Shown here piece by piece: positions 23,623 through 34,590 of a stretch of DNA of 64,000 bases (positions are counted from its first letter, which is position 1; the number at the start of each line of letters is the position of its first letter). The DNA comes from Rugalucina vietnamica (Eukaryota; Mollusca; Bivalvia; Lucinida; Lucinidae). Position numbers and translations under genes: made by a program. The stretch lies in the NCBI GenBank assembly GCA_964017185.1, contig OZ024872.1, positions 38,632,188-38,696,187 of the forward strand. The letters are read 5' to 3'. The notes under the pieces are model-generated. The model was not told the DNA's origin, did no database searches, and worked only from the letters and a program-made list of their open reading frames with translations.

Positions 23623-24242
23623 TTAAGTCTTTTGACAGTATGCTCCATGGTGAGAAATGTGATCTTGACTAATTAACTTTAAACGAACTGGTTTTGATTC
23701 TAGAAATTAATATTTAAATGATGCTAAAATATTAAGTGCATTATATAGCTTATTGACAGAGAAGCCATAAATTGGCATGTCCTTATAAGTATTACCTGTT
23801 AAATTAACAGGTGTCAAATGTGTGGTCAGCAATGAGTTTTTATTGGACACGACAAGTAATAAAAAAGTTTCTTCACTTGCAATCATGTATATTAGAATAG
23901 AAAACAAAATGTTTCACATCAAAGCCCAACTTCATATATTTTGCGGAAACAATAACTAAAGAAAAAGAGAGGCAAAGATGCTAAATATTTTGATTTGAAC
24001 ATTGAATGTACATAGAAAGAACAAACAAATGGATGAATAAGAAAGCAAGAATGAACGAATGAATGTTTCAATTTTGCTATTGACTGTCAAATTTGTATCT
24101 TCATTTGAATGACAGCATGACTGAAAGCAAGAACTTTTTTGAGGTGAATACCAAATATATTTAATCGAGTGAGTGTTTTCAAATCGCGAGATGTGTGAGA
24201 TAACTGTACCTGTCAATCATTATGACGTCATTACTTTTCATT
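23623..24242. other. Unassigned sequence
   Basis: A possible TGTTAAATTAACA palindrome at 23795-23815. No gene. Confidence 0.4.
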
Positions 24243-24420
24243 GGAAATCCGCCGCAAACCCGCGTTGGAATTATACAGGTAACGAGAGGATCCTCCGCGG
24301 ATCCGCCGCAATCCGCGGCGGGATTAAAATATTCCGCGGTGGGATTATAAGCGGACAGGTGAGCGGGATTCCGGGGGGGCTCAGAGAAATCGTCCGCGGG
24401 GGTGGGCGGGCTGGTGAAAA
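24243..24420. other. GC-rich block with repeated CCGCGG sites
   Basis: The CCGCGG/GCGGAT units (GATCCTCCGCGGATCCGCCG, ATTCCGCGGTGGGATTA, TCCGCGGGGGTGGGCGGG) stand out sharply from AT-rich surroundings. ORFs through it on both strands look like by-products of the composition. Confidence 0.7.
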
Positions 24421-24659
24421 TCCCCCTGGACTGTACTGTACTTGAGTGGTTATATTTAAAGCATTGTTTGGATGTCATGGCATCCGATTTTCGGGCAAAA
24501 GTCCCATAAAATGGAGTCAACGTCTCAATATGACAATTATAGCTGTTGACTAGGCTGTTAAGCATCAACTCAAAATCAAACAAAACAACCGCACCAGGCA
24601 ATGTCTGGAACATCAATGGTACTTATATTGAAGCAGTGTTCATGACCAAGGACTGAACA

Positions 24660-24832
24660 ATTTTTGTTCCGTTTAACGTCCCTTTCAATATTATTTCAGC
24701 TCATATGAGACGGGCCAACCGGTAGGTGGGGCGAAAACGGGAGAACCCCGAGAAAAAAACCACCTGGCACACGTGCAAGCAGACCTTGGTTTGTCTCACA
24801 TGTGCCCCGAACCCAGACAAAATGAACTAGCA
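24660..24832. repeat. Dispersed SINE-like repeat fragment
   Basis: TTCCGTTTAACGTCC, GAGACGGGCCAACCGG, GGGAGAACCCCGAGAAA and TGTCTCACATGTGCCCCGAA are blocks of a repeat often seen in molluscan genomes. A related fragment is at 43326-43450. Confidence 0.5.
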
Positions 24833-24938
24833 TGCGCAGAGTTGTGCTTTTGTATGGCCGACGAGTCATTTCATAATCCGGAAATCGGAAAACAATCTTA
24901 AGGTGACGATTAGTGTATCTTATTACTATTTGTTTTCC

Positions 24939-25658
24939 TTAGGTTTTAAAGCCAGATGTACGTTATTGACCTCACGGTAGAATTTTTTTGTTTTTTGCAT
25001 GCAAGTGTATTTTGATGTCCTACATACGAAAATGAAAAGAAATCGATACCGTTCCGAGCTTGTTTTCGAGATATCGGCCTTCAAAATCGTCAATTTTGAG
25101 AGCGAAAATACATTGACGTCAACGTAAAAAGCGTTTTTCAGACCCCCTTTTCGTTAGTTTTCTTGATATATTTAAAAAACCCACGGTAGGATTTTAAAAA
25201 AACTGATATGTATTAGAGAAATTCCTGAATTACATGTAGATAACGAGAAATGCCTTAGTTACCGGATTCGTTTTCCTGCTATAAGCGTGCGAAGAGAGGT
25301 AGTCGGTACCGAATTCAGTACGTTTTACGCGCGACGTCGATTTTGCGCCTAAAGCTCCGACGTTATTTAGTAAACAACATTTCTAACTGTCGCGCAAATG
25401 TTGTTTTCTTCGGGATAATATGTCCATAATCTATATTTTGAGCATAAAATTTAAATGATATCATCTTTTAACATTTCTGAAGTCCTCTGCATAATTGCAT
25501 GGACATAGTTTCGTATTCCGAACGTAAACTGACGCTCGAAATGACGTTTCGAGCGAAAAACTGACGTTACAAATGCGGCGTAAAGTGACGTTTTGACCCT
25601 TAGATACGCACGTTCTTTTGAGCGCCTTCAATTACGTACATCTGGCTTTAACACCTAA
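24939..25658. mobile_element. 720 bp inverted-repeat element rich in TGACGT motifs
   Basis: The ends TTAGGTTTTAAAGCCAGATG and CATCTGGCTTTAACACCTAA are inverted repeats that extend through TACGT. The interior has a full CRE TGACGTCA near 25113 and many CTGACGTTA, AATGACGTTTC and GTGACGTTTTGAC half sites at 25110-25600. There is no ORF of note. Confidence 0.85.
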
Positions 25659-26339
25659 ATTTTTAAGTGGAAAATGGACTGTTTAACATACATTACCATT
25701 AAATCGCCCGTCACCCGCATTGATATTTGCTTACTAATATTGGCAAGCTTTGTGAAATGTAACTTAAGAAATAGTGACCGACGGTGTTGATAATGTCATT
25801 TCATAACACTGGATACTAACAATGGTGTTAAACATGCTTTGGGACTTTGTGGTTTGGGTGTGCGCGCTTTAAGTTCACTGACAACCGGGTTACACTCTTG
25901 AATATTTGCTATATCTTATATGATTTCTAAATTAGTGCTAAATCATAATTACATACAACGATGAGCATTTTATCGGCATTAAAATCATTAAAACTGATTT
26001 TTTTTTATATTTAATAATTATGTGTTACATACGTTACCATATTTACCAATCAAAAGTACACATTTCTAGCAAAGCAATGAGCATTCAACTTCAAGAAGGC
26101 ATATATGTTATTGATCTACAACAAGATGATTGTATATTTTTTCTTCTTTTCTTCAAACTTGTCTGTTCATAGTTGACTTTGAACACATTATTCTTTCATA
26201 ATCTGAAATGAGTTACTGTGGACTATATGCAATAACTTTCGACTAAGGAATGACATGATGATTAGTTTTTTCAGGTTTGTAAAAGAAAAGGAATAAGTGT
26301 CTTTTAGACAAGTGTATCTAAAGTTTAAATGTACACAGA
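25659..26339. other. Unassigned AT-rich sequence
   Basis: No gene or repeat recognised. Confidence 0.4.
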
Positions 26340-26885
26340 AAAGTATATTAAAATAGCTTACTGTTCTGTAACTCTGAACAGTCTGTTTTGAAAATGTAAC
26401 ATACGTAACACCATCGATGCATATATGTAATTAAAAGTATCAACACATGTGCCAGTAACATTCTTTCATCAGATGACATTAATATATTTAGGTTTGGAAT
26501 TTATTTTAGAGATTCATAATGCATTTTTCAAACTTAGAGTATATTTCTGTTTCGAATAGGTAACATACGACGTGCGTAACGCCATCTGGAGGGCAAATGC
26601 TCCATGCCATTGGACGACAACGTGCATAGAAAAGCTTTATATTGATCAACGAAGCCACCCGTAGTGTATTAAAAGTGAAATTCGCAAAGAGAAGTATATT
26701 AAAATAGCTTACTGTTCTGTAATTAACATTTACACAGGCTGTTTTGAGAATGTAACATACGTAACACCATCGATGCATGAAAATGATTAAATATATCAAT
26801 ATATGTGCCCGTAACATTCTTTCATCAGATGTTATTGATACATTTAGGTTAGGAATTTAGATTAGAGATTCATAGTGTATTTTAC
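26340..26885. repeat. Direct repeat, ~360 bp period
   Basis: The segment with GAACAGTCTGTTTTGAAAAT, CGTAACACCATCGATGCATA and AACATTCTTTCATCAGATGA (26370-26520) recurs at 26735-26880. The part between copies contains an exon-like block whose relative lies at 27541-27697. Confidence 0.75.
26540..26665 (-). pseudogene. Exon-like block 1 (GGFxDQYK peptide)
   Basis: On the minus strand an open stretch reads TTGGFVDQYKAFLCTLSS followed by GMEHLPSRWRYA. It matches block 2 at 27.6 kb at the protein level. I do not recognise the family. It could be an exon of an unknown gene or a piece of a mobile element. Another frame (26506-26817) is longer but has no parallel in block 2. Confidence 0.35.
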
Positions 26886-26889
26886 AAAC

Positions 26890-27060
26890 CTATTGGGAAA
26901 ATAGCTGCTCATTCGGCTTACGAAATGTTTTCATGGTATAAGTACCTGATTGTTGGTTTGTTTGTTTTTTCCCGCCTCGGTTTTTGGTGTGGGAATCTTT
27001 TTCTGATTGCGCCTTTTCCTGATCTTTGCCTACTTGTACCTTTTTTATATCAGAGTTCTT
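26890..27060 (+). repeat. Dispersed repeat family D, 3' part
   Basis: GGAAAATAGCTGCTCATTCG, AAGTACCTGATTGTT and GATTGCGCCTTTTCCTGATC, ending in CTTGTACCTTTTTT. The same block appears at 27370-27525, 38765-38935 and 58995-59155. It could be the 3' end of a retroelement; this is not certain. Confidence 0.7.
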
Positions 27061-27169
27061 GTGGTTGTGCCGTGTGGCGGCCCTAAAAAGTCTCCCCGTA
27101 CATCCATTTAATGCTCTTATTTTTCCAATCCTCATGGATTGCTTGCAATCAGTTTGTATTTTCCTATCT

Positions 27170-27525
27170 CTAACTAAGCTGAGGGTGAGGTTATGGCCAT
27201 GTAAAATCGATTTAAACCCGCCAGTAACTTTGTGCTACTGATCGTTCCAAGTCGATACTTCTGTGGTGGTTCTTTTTGTTTTATGTCTTGGTGTTTAAAA
27301 TATGTTTGTGCTGTTGGCGCCTTATGTATGTTTTCATATTTTAGTTAAGTTTAGGTAACTGAGTGGCCACCTATTGGGAAAATAGCTGCTCATTCGGCCT
27401 ACGAAATGTTTTCATGGTATAAGTACCTGATTGTTGGGGTTTTTTTCCGCCTCGGTTTTTGGAGTGGGAATCTTTTTCTGATTGCGCCTTTTCCTGATCT
27501 TTGCCTACTTGTACCTTTTTAGTGC
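27170..27525 (+). repeat. Dispersed repeat family D, longer copy
   Basis: GCTGAGGGTGAGGTTATGGC, AACCCGCCAGTAACTT and TTTATGTCTTGGTGTTTAAA come first, then the 3' block shared with 26890-27060. Similar longer copies lie at 38590-38935 and 58830-59155. Confidence 0.8.
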
Positions 27526-27540
27526 ACATTTCTGGTTTGA

Positions 27541-27697
27541 ATGGGTAAATTACGTAACGGCTTCTGGAGGACAAATGCACCATATCACAGGGCGACAACG
27601 TGTCTAGAAGCTCTTTATATTGATCAAAGAAGCCACCCATAGTATCAAACCTAGTATGTGGAGGGTGTTGTGCGAAACGAAAAATTTCCCTATCCAC
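27541..27697 (-). pseudogene. Exon-like block 2 (GGFxDQYK peptide)
   Basis: The minus-strand frame reads FRFAQHPPHTRFDTMGGFFD, then QYKELLDTLS, then MVHLSSRSRY. The order GGFxDQYKxxLxTLS, MxHLxSRxRY is shared with block 1. The frame runs on into an adjacent dispersed repeat, so its end is not real. Function unknown. Confidence 0.35.
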
Positions 27698-28093
27698 CGT
27701 CTCCTCTAAATGATTTGCATAACAGATGACAATGATGTAATTTTAATGGGCGTATTTCTTTACAAAGGACCACGGGCATGCTTAGCACTTTCGCTGTGCT
27801 ATGCTATGCAACTGCGGCAAGATAAATAGTAAATCTGCAATTGCTGCTCCAGTATGTGTGTGTCTATGTTGGTCTGAATGTGTTTTGCTATCAAAAATCC
27901 GTTTGATGCGTGTCTCAGTGTATGGATATAGTCGTTTTAAAAGATCAGAACTGATATTTAAAATGATCCAAGGGCATTGGCACGTGGAAATAGATGAACT
28001 ATTTTCGTGCTGTATGTCAGTTATAAATTCTGTAGAAGGACCTTTGCCTCACTGAATACATCACGAACGGTATTATTATGTCGTTTTATAAAT

Positions 28094-28310
28094 ATGAGCC
28101 ACATGTGCGAAAACAAAGACGCAAATCAGCTTCGCGGTAACCGCAAAGCTGATCAGCGCCTTTGTTTTCGCTACACAGATAGCGCAATTCCCCTTCGTTC
28201 TGAATCCAAAAATTTCCAGCCTCTAACCATCTTCTGTGCTTGTACAACTCTGTTTGTGTCGGACCTGTTCAGAACTCTTATTGTTGGTTTTCTCATGAGG
28301 CGATTCAAAT
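28094..28310. mobile_element. Cross-hairpin MITE copy
   Basis: ATGAGCCACATGTGCGAAAA, hairpin CAGCTTCGCGGTAACCGCAA, GCGCCTTTGTTTTCGC, and TTTTCTCATGAGGCGATTC at the right. Confidence 0.85.
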
Positions 28311-29284
28311 ATTGCTATGTAAGACTTCATGCTGGTAAAGTCAACGATCTATCAAGGACTAAACAACGGTCGAAATGAAGCAAACACAAATATAGGTAAG
28401 TCAACTTGTCTGTCATGCCTGGTCGGACCAATGTTTCAGGGTCACGTAACCGGGATTAAGTGTCTTTTCCATGGTCATAAACGGAGCCAGCATGTTCGTA
28501 TATTAGACAGACGATCTTTAGTAACCTATAGCAAGAATACGTCTTACGTAGACATTTCTATTTTCAGAGAAATGTTTAGAGATGATGCGAATGATGATAA
28601 TTGGGAAAACGACATGTCTACAGACAATTGTCAATAAAACTGACATAACTATCACTCTCAAACAATGGAATTGTCGTGTTTAAGTATCAAATTACGCCTT
28701 ACTTTTCCACTCAATAAAAGCAGGTATTACGTCAGAATGTGTCTGTCTGATTTTTGTTGATTTTTGCTGTATTGCATAAGATGAAACTTATAAACCACAC
28801 GCCTTCATATTGCAATTTTCGATACTTGCGATGTAGCATATGAACTTTTCGTTGGAAGTAGAAGTTGTTTATGTTCGGTCCCGTAAAGTGAATTCTCAAA
28901 GCCCTCTTATAATTTCTTTACTGAACATTAGGCAATTATGCTGTGATTTATCTTTTTGTTGTTTCTTTATCTTCTCTACCTCTATTTTGCTCTTCGTCTT
29001 TATTAAACTCATTTAAGCCTGGCGTCCTTTTTATGGGACATAGGCAAACAGCATAGACCCAGATGTGACGCCGCAGAATGCGGCGTCCCATTTGGGGCTA
29101 TTCTGTTTGCACAGAGAAATTTCATCGATAAATGAGATGAAAAAATAAAAATCACTCCTAACACCCCTAAAAATGAAAGTGGACTCATCCAATTGATAAT
29201 GATGGGAGAATCCATTCGTCAAATATGGGTTAAGTTTATGCTAGCCGGATGTCTACTTTGCTGGGAAAGAGCTAGTAGTCATAT
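28311..29284. other. Unassigned sequence with a plus-strand open frame
   Basis: A plus-strand frame ends at 28637 with an acidic tail (DDANDDNWENDMSTDNCQ) just after a TTTTCAG. CAATAAAA at 28712 could serve polyadenylation. No domain and no matching upstream exon were found, so no gene is called. Confidence 0.3.
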
Positions 29285-29523
29285 TAGCCGCCTCATGGGA
29301 AAACCAACAATGTGGTTTCCGACCAGGTGTGACACAAACCGGCATGTACAGCTACAAAAGACAGCAAGAAGCATGAAATTTCGTATTCAGGAAGTAGAGG
29401 GATTGTACTATCCGTGTAGCGAAAACAAAGGCGCTGATCAGCTTCGCGGTTACCGCGAAGCTGATCTGCGTCTTTGTTTTCGCATATACAGGTTGTTGGT
29501 TTTCCCATGAGGCGGCTCATATT
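29285..29523. mobile_element. Cross-hairpin MITE, best-preserved copy
   Basis: AGCCGCCTCATGGGAAAACC at the left pairs with GGTTTTCCCATGAGGCGGCT at the right. The off-centre hairpin is GATCAGCTTCGCGGTTACCG with CGAAGCTGATC, between AACAAAGGCGC and GCGTCTTTGTT. It lies just downstream of receptor exon E. Confidence 0.9.
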
Positions 29524-29652
29524 CCTCTTCATACGTGGTGTTGAGAGTGTTTTTATGTCTTGCTTTGCCCTTTCGTTCCAAATTGATGTTTGGGTTGAGA
29601 TTGTTATATCTATTTCTAGACCTTTATTCGAACAATATATGCAGTGAAATAC

Positions 29653-29779
29653 CTTTGTAGTCGGTCGACAGCGATGGGTTCCCCTGAAGATGTCGAGTCC
29701 ACTGTCGGATTGCTGGTCGTCGAGATTACATTGATTGATGTCGATGTTTTGTAGCTCGATGTCGATTGTCGCCACACCC
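29653..29779 (-). CDS. GPR158/CG31760-like receptor, exon E (end of Cache, start of EGF-like linker)
   Basis: This exon is 127 bp: one base completing the Gln codon, then 42 codons, ending in phase 0 at ACAAAG|GTATTT on the minus strand. The acceptor is CTCCAAAG|GGGTGT after a T-rich tract. The peptide begins GVATIDIELQNIDINQC and ends GTHRCRPTTK. A final Cache strand 'GVA.IDIEL', followed by 'DINQC' and a 'GTH.C' cysteine, marks the passage into the cysteine-rich EGF-like linker of GPR158-like receptors. The rest of that linker and the seven-helix domain should follow at lower coordinates or beyond the left edge; I did not find them. An open frame runs on past the donor into the neighbouring MITE, which is taken as intron read-through. 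Confidence 0.75.
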
Positions 29780-30309
29780 CTTTGGAGAAAAAAATGTATA
29801 ACTATTTCTGCAAGTTTTATTTAAACATTCGTCTTTTAAGTAATGATAGGGCGCCACCAAGTTGAAGTTATCGCCGTCTGAATCCTAATGTATACTACAT
29901 AATAACAATAGTAATAGTATCAAAGGTACGTCGTATTGCCATGCAGATACTGGTGTAAGACAAATAAAAATAAATAAAAATAAAAATAAATAAAGATACT
30001 TATTTCTTTTCCTGATCTGCCTACTTGTACCTTTTTATGTAAAATGTAGAGCAGCATTTTATCATTTACGATCATTTATGATGTCTTCAATAAAAGATAT
30101 TCAAATGCCACGTGTGATCTAGACGATCTTTTTTTTTAACAAATGGATAATTCTGCTATCATTTCTTTGGTTTGTATTTAGTCTGAAATGTACCTTTGAC
30201 AATGTAAATAATTCTATTTCACAGTCAATATGCAATTCGTGAATTTATGAAAGCGTCAAAACTTTGATTTTTAACAACCAAATCATTTGACATCTTAATA
30301 CAGGCTTAC

Positions 30310-30474
30310 TGGAACAAAGCTTGACCTCCGATGATCTTGAAGATTGGTGACGAGTAGGTGACCATCCAGATATCCCCACCACCACAGTCATAGTAGGGAT
30401 AGGTCCAGTGACCGTCCTTGAGTTCAGCAACAGGGTACTCTTCTTCTGTTTCTGGTAGTAAACTGTCGTTTACT
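30310..30474 (-). CDS. GPR158/CG31760-like receptor, ectodomain exon D
   Basis: This exon is 165 bp (55 codons), phase 2 at both ends, from TTTCCCCAG|AGTAAAC to TTGTTCCA|GTAAGC on the minus strand. It encodes VNDSLLPETEEEYPVAEL, then DGHWTYPYYDCGGG, then DIWMVTYSSPIF. The 'W..PYYDCGGG..WMVTYS.P' signature is a Cache-domain core strand pair and is the best family marker in the window. It joins exon E so that CA|G makes Gln before GVATIDIEL. Together with its neighbours it places the gene in the GPR158/GPR179/CG31760 group of class C receptors. CACHD1 also has Cache domains, but the motif that follows in exon E favours the receptor. Confidence 0.8.
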
Positions 30475-30539
30475 CTGGGGAAAGATAAAAACAAATCAAC
30501 ATTTTGAATAATTAGTCACAGAATCTAAACTAAAAGGAT

Positions 30540-30690
30540 GCTATCCAAGCGAAGCGGTTCAAACGTGTACCCACTATGTATGTTTTGATAGAAAATATCT
30601 TTAAAAAAATCCAATGATTTTTTTTTTCTAATGAAAAAAATCTTTGTATACTGCATGTGCAAGTGTTTGTATTGTTGTTCGATGAATTGA
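30540..30690. mobile_element. GAACCGCC-hairpin repeat, partial copy
   Basis: GCGGTTCAAACGTGTACCCA, then a T-rich stretch and TTTGTATACTGCATGTGCAA. Only one side of the family hairpin remains. Confidence 0.55.
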
Positions 30691-30732
30691 TTTTACAATG
30701 TATGGTGTTTCGAAGACGGCTGTACAAATCAT

Positions 30733-31278
30733 ATACTCCTACTCAAAAATTCCGGTCACCCAAAGTCGTAAGAATTGAAAATCCTTTTGCATTCTGTATA
30801 TTTTTTGTTCAGTTATAAACTTGTTTGGTGGGCTCAAACACTCTACTATCCCATTCCCATCCCCAAACTGTGATTAATTTTGCTTTTACGTCCTATTAAC
30901 ATGTTATGTCATATGGAGATTCAGCATGCAAAAAATGTAATCCGAAGGGCTGTATGGGCCCTGGATCAAGACCACGACCCCTGAATACAAAAAGCGGCGA
31001 GAAGCTTTACTATTAGACATCACAGAGGCTTCTACACAATATTTGTATACTGAGTAAGCTAGCATGGGCTAGTCGCTAGAATGGAGTGACCTTCCAGATT
31101 CCTCTCCCTTTTGTACCCTATTAATACCAAATAACATCTACTTTTTAAACTGAGCATGCGCAATAGGCATGCAGTGCATGCGAAATGGCTGTTTATACAA
31201 GTATTTCAAATTTACTAGCAATGGAACATTTGTTGGGTGGTTGCAACACAATTGGGTGACCGGATTTTTAGGAGTATA
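30733..31278. mobile_element. ~545 bp MITE, TA-flanked, copy 1
   Basis: TACTCCTACTCAAAAATTCC with GGTCACCCA at the left pairs with TGGGTGACCGGATTTTTAGG at the right. A second copy at 49149-49720 has the same interior (AAAGTCGTAAGAATT, GGGCCCTGGATC, GCATGCGCAATAGGCAT). TA at both ends suggests a Tc1/mariner-type origin. Confidence 0.88.
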
Positions 31279-31901
31279 GTACATACATTTGTGAATGAAT
31301 GATCATGAATTAACACGACCTTCAAGTTACCTGCAAGTTAATTATTAGAAATGATTGGGTAAAAGGGGACCTTTTTCTTTTTGTATAACAGAATATGTAC
31401 AAGAAAGTAATTTCATCTAAATTAAGAAAATAATAAGTAATAACAGCAATAACAAAACAACAGCTGTAACCTTATTCGTGATACAAAAATGCTATGAGAA
31501 ATGACAAAGTACATGTGCATTATACGCACAAATTGAAAATCGAACTGTCTAATAAAATATAATTAACTCAGAGAAACATTCTACTAGAATTTCCTCTATA
31601 ATTCATATCTAGTGTCGACATTACAGCTCGTTATTTTATAAATGGAGTTGTCATTTTATTTCATAAAAAAAGTTCAGCTTCGACATCAACTTGCTCTACA
31701 TTCCACCGACAGCTCGAAGCGAAAATTGGCCTCATCAGCCATCAACAAACACAAATGAAGAACTACTTTTTCATAAAATACATAAATAGTGTCTGTCGCA
31801 TTACCGAGAGACGAACGGCGAACACATATGTATTGTCAAGATCAGATCATTTGGAAAAATTAAAAGCGAAAAATCTCGAAATAAACTTAAGCGCAATTTA
31901 C
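31279..31901. other. Intron sequence between receptor exons C and D
   Basis: AT-rich. The copy 1 MITE lies beside it. No other feature. Confidence 0.5.
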
Positions 31902-32069
31902 CTGTACATAATCCCATCTGTCACCATGGTAACGTTCTGCCAAGATTTGACCTTGACACTGTTGTACCATTCTGTGCTGGGGTCAAGGTAATTATAGTTG
32001 ATTGAAATATCATGGGACCGGACTGTGCTGTTCTTCTTGTACGCATATGGACAGAAAATGTTGTATTTG
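31902..32069 (-). CDS. GPR158/CG31760-like receptor, ectodomain exon C
   Basis: This exon is 168 bp (56 codons), phase 2 at both ends, from CCTTTCAG|CAAATAC to ATGTACAG|GTAAAT on the minus strand. The peptide contains FCPYAYKKN, then HDISINYNYLDPSTEWY, then SWQNVTMVTDGIMYR. The 'FCPYAY', 'HDI.INY.YL' and 'TEWY' stretches are characteristic of the Cache ectodomain of GPR158-like receptors, and the N-x-S/T sites fit an extracellular, glycosylated chain. An open frame continues upstream of the acceptor into the intron, but the acceptor has a clear pyrimidine tract and the junction gives a continuous protein with exon B. No duplicate of this exon was seen. Confidence 0.78.
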
Positions 32070-32934
32070 CTGAAAGGATTTTGAAAAAAGAATACCAGAT
32101 TATATATACATGAGTTAACCAACTTTTGGAGAAATCATCACTTTTCGATTTTGATAGTCGGTATGACCTAAAGCCATGATAAGCTAAAATGCTGAATGTG
32201 AACATATTAAAAGCAGCAGAGCACAGTTTGTCTGTTTGTCACAGGCAGGGTCATTAAAGTTCCAGTCAATGATCGCAGGTGACATTAGAAATGCTGACGA
32301 TTATGTGCTTATCGTATCCTCCTGTAATGGTTCTACATGTAGCTCTAGAAATCATTATCCTAACCTACCACCAGTTTAGTGTTTCCTATGCCAGATTAGC
32401 TGCTTATGATGCCCCCATCGTCGTCTTGACGAACACACCTTTGCTTTAACATTGCGTTGTCATTATTTTGTATATCTTTACGCATGTTTAAGCAGTTTCA
32501 CGCAAGATCGAAATTATCATTGCATGATAGAACAATCATTACAACTGAATTGGATTCTAAATATGGGCTTGGCGTTTCTACCTAATGGAAGTCAACTTTC
32601 ATTCTTGTCTGTCGGCGTTCATAATCCATAATTGCTAAGATCTGCAATGCTATCATATGATTTGCATTCGCCGAAATTAGCAAAAGAATGGTATGCATGA
32701 TTTACATTTGTAAACCGTAGGCGAGGCTCCCTAGGCAGACGCGAAAGGAGACTGACTTATGGGGAAGGACCGATGATTAAATGTTAAAATGCTGATGATT
32801 GCAATCATAGTTTTAAGAACATTTTCCCATGCATGCATGTTAATCATCATTATATAGCTTCACATATGGGTTACTGTGTGGGCGTTACCTAATACATGTA
32901 CATACATTACTGGGTATGGTCTACTCTGACATTT
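32070..32934. other. Intron sequence upstream of receptor exon C
   Basis: No supported exon, RNA or repeat. Confidence 0.4.
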
Positions 32935-33120
32935 TGTTATGTCGCATTGCACCTTCATTCGTCGTGGTTGTAAGGTCGGGTTGGCAGATCACATGGTGCT
33001 ATTCCAGAATATCCCATAAATACAATCTCTGGCATACTGCGTCAGGGAGTCAACTCTTTGGCATTTGATTTCTACCCCGGCGGTCCGGGTTCGAATCCCG
33101 CCAGGGACGCGGTATTTCTT
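32935..33120 (+). mobile_element. tRNA-derived SINE copy
   Basis: GTCAGGGAGTCAACTCTTTG, TCTACCCCGGCGGTCC and an intact B-box-like GGTTCGAATCC, with the A-box region deleted. The head TTATGTCGCATTGCACCTTC matches the copies inside the mariner at 46.3-46.8 kb. Confidence 0.7.
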
Positions 33121-34590
33121 TCAAATGCATCTATTCATTTCTTATTTACGAACTTTCATATTGGATTGGACAAAATACCAGTAGCCGATTTCTTACGGTA
33201 AACATGTGACGGTGGTCTACACTTACTGACTTCTACATGTACGTTAATATACACCTCGACAAAAGTTTGGCATATTCTAGTTTTAAAGTGCAAAAGTTAA
33301 TTGCCCGCAAAATATTTCAAAAACATAAAACAGATTCGCAATTCACGGATTCGGAAAGGAAGCATGTCGTAGCATGTCGTAGCAAAGAACAAATGAAAAA
33401 TTTGTCTCAGATTTTTAAAATGTATGTGCTACAATATGCATTATTTTGATAATAAGCCGTATAAATTTCTAAAATCTGAATTCTGCACCCAATATGACAC
33501 GTCTGTACAAAATTCACACCCAGATCAAGGAAGCGTATATTGGAACAACCTGTTACATACAAACATGAGAGCTGAAAGTCAAACTCTGACATTTCTGGAA
33601 AGAACAAAAATGTATAGAATGTATAGCAAAATTGCAATGTTAAACATTTTGAAAATAAGTTTGTCGCTAAAGATGTCTAATGTCTACATCTCAAATGACA
33701 GGATAATGATGTCTATACCACATTATTATTCTGTCTGTGGACTAAAGATTTTACTAAGTTTCGTTTAATAATGTTGACTGAGTGCTTTTAAGAAGGTTTT
33801 AAACATGTGTCGAAAATCGCACTTTCAAAACAGTAGTCTATTCTTTTGTCATTCAGTATCTAAATAACTGCCGATTTTGAATCCAAAAAGCACTGGTTGT
33901 TTCCGCTGTAACCATGGCATCGAATAGGGGCGATTGCGTCAACATATTTATTCACTGAGGTAAGTTTTTACCAGACCTTTTTTTTCTTCATTTTAGACAT
34001 ATAATTATGTAGATCAGCTGGCTAACTGTCACTCCGCTCCACTTCGGTACCTCGTTCCACTTTACCGACAGCTTAGCATAGGACTGATTGCGGATTTCGT
34101 AAGCAAGTTGCAGCTATTTTATTTTGCTATTAATCGTATTATTTTTGTTATGTATTTGTACCAGTGCCGAAGATCTTCCAGTAAACACATAAAATTGCCT
34201 GTAATGTTTAAATTAATGTAGAAAAACAAACGATTTTCGACTTAGCGTCCGCGGCTAATTATACAGTAGTCTCCCCTAGTCTATTTATAGACATCTTTGA
34301 AATTTTCCTCAGAAAAATGATTATTATTTTTTTATGATTCTGCGTATTCTAACAACTAGAGTATCTATAATATATGTCATATATGCAAGAAAAGATCTAA
34401 CATAAGTTAGAATAACACAGTTTTGCAGTTTTGCTGAATTTTCATTTTCGACCAAGAACTGAATATATCCCATTTCGGTCGGTATGGAGAGGTTTAATAG
34501 CGGATTACCGATGGAAATATTCCGACTAATAATTATGCTAAACTTTTGACGAAGAGTATATATAAATATTAAAGTTGCCGCCTACACGGT
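33121..34590. other. Intron sequence, unassigned
   Basis: Chance ORFs only. No domain or consistent splice-bounded exon. Confidence 0.4.

Noticed and set aside
28329-28637. A plus-strand gene ending in an acidic tail
   Set aside because: The frame has no recognisable domain and no second exon. Apparent splice and polyadenylation signals are too weak alone.
29293-29775. A 160-residue minus-strand ORF as one protein
   Set aside because: Only its first 42 codons are receptor exon E; the rest is intron and a cross-hairpin MITE. MITE-derived peptides (ICENKGADQLRGN type) recur in every copy of that family.
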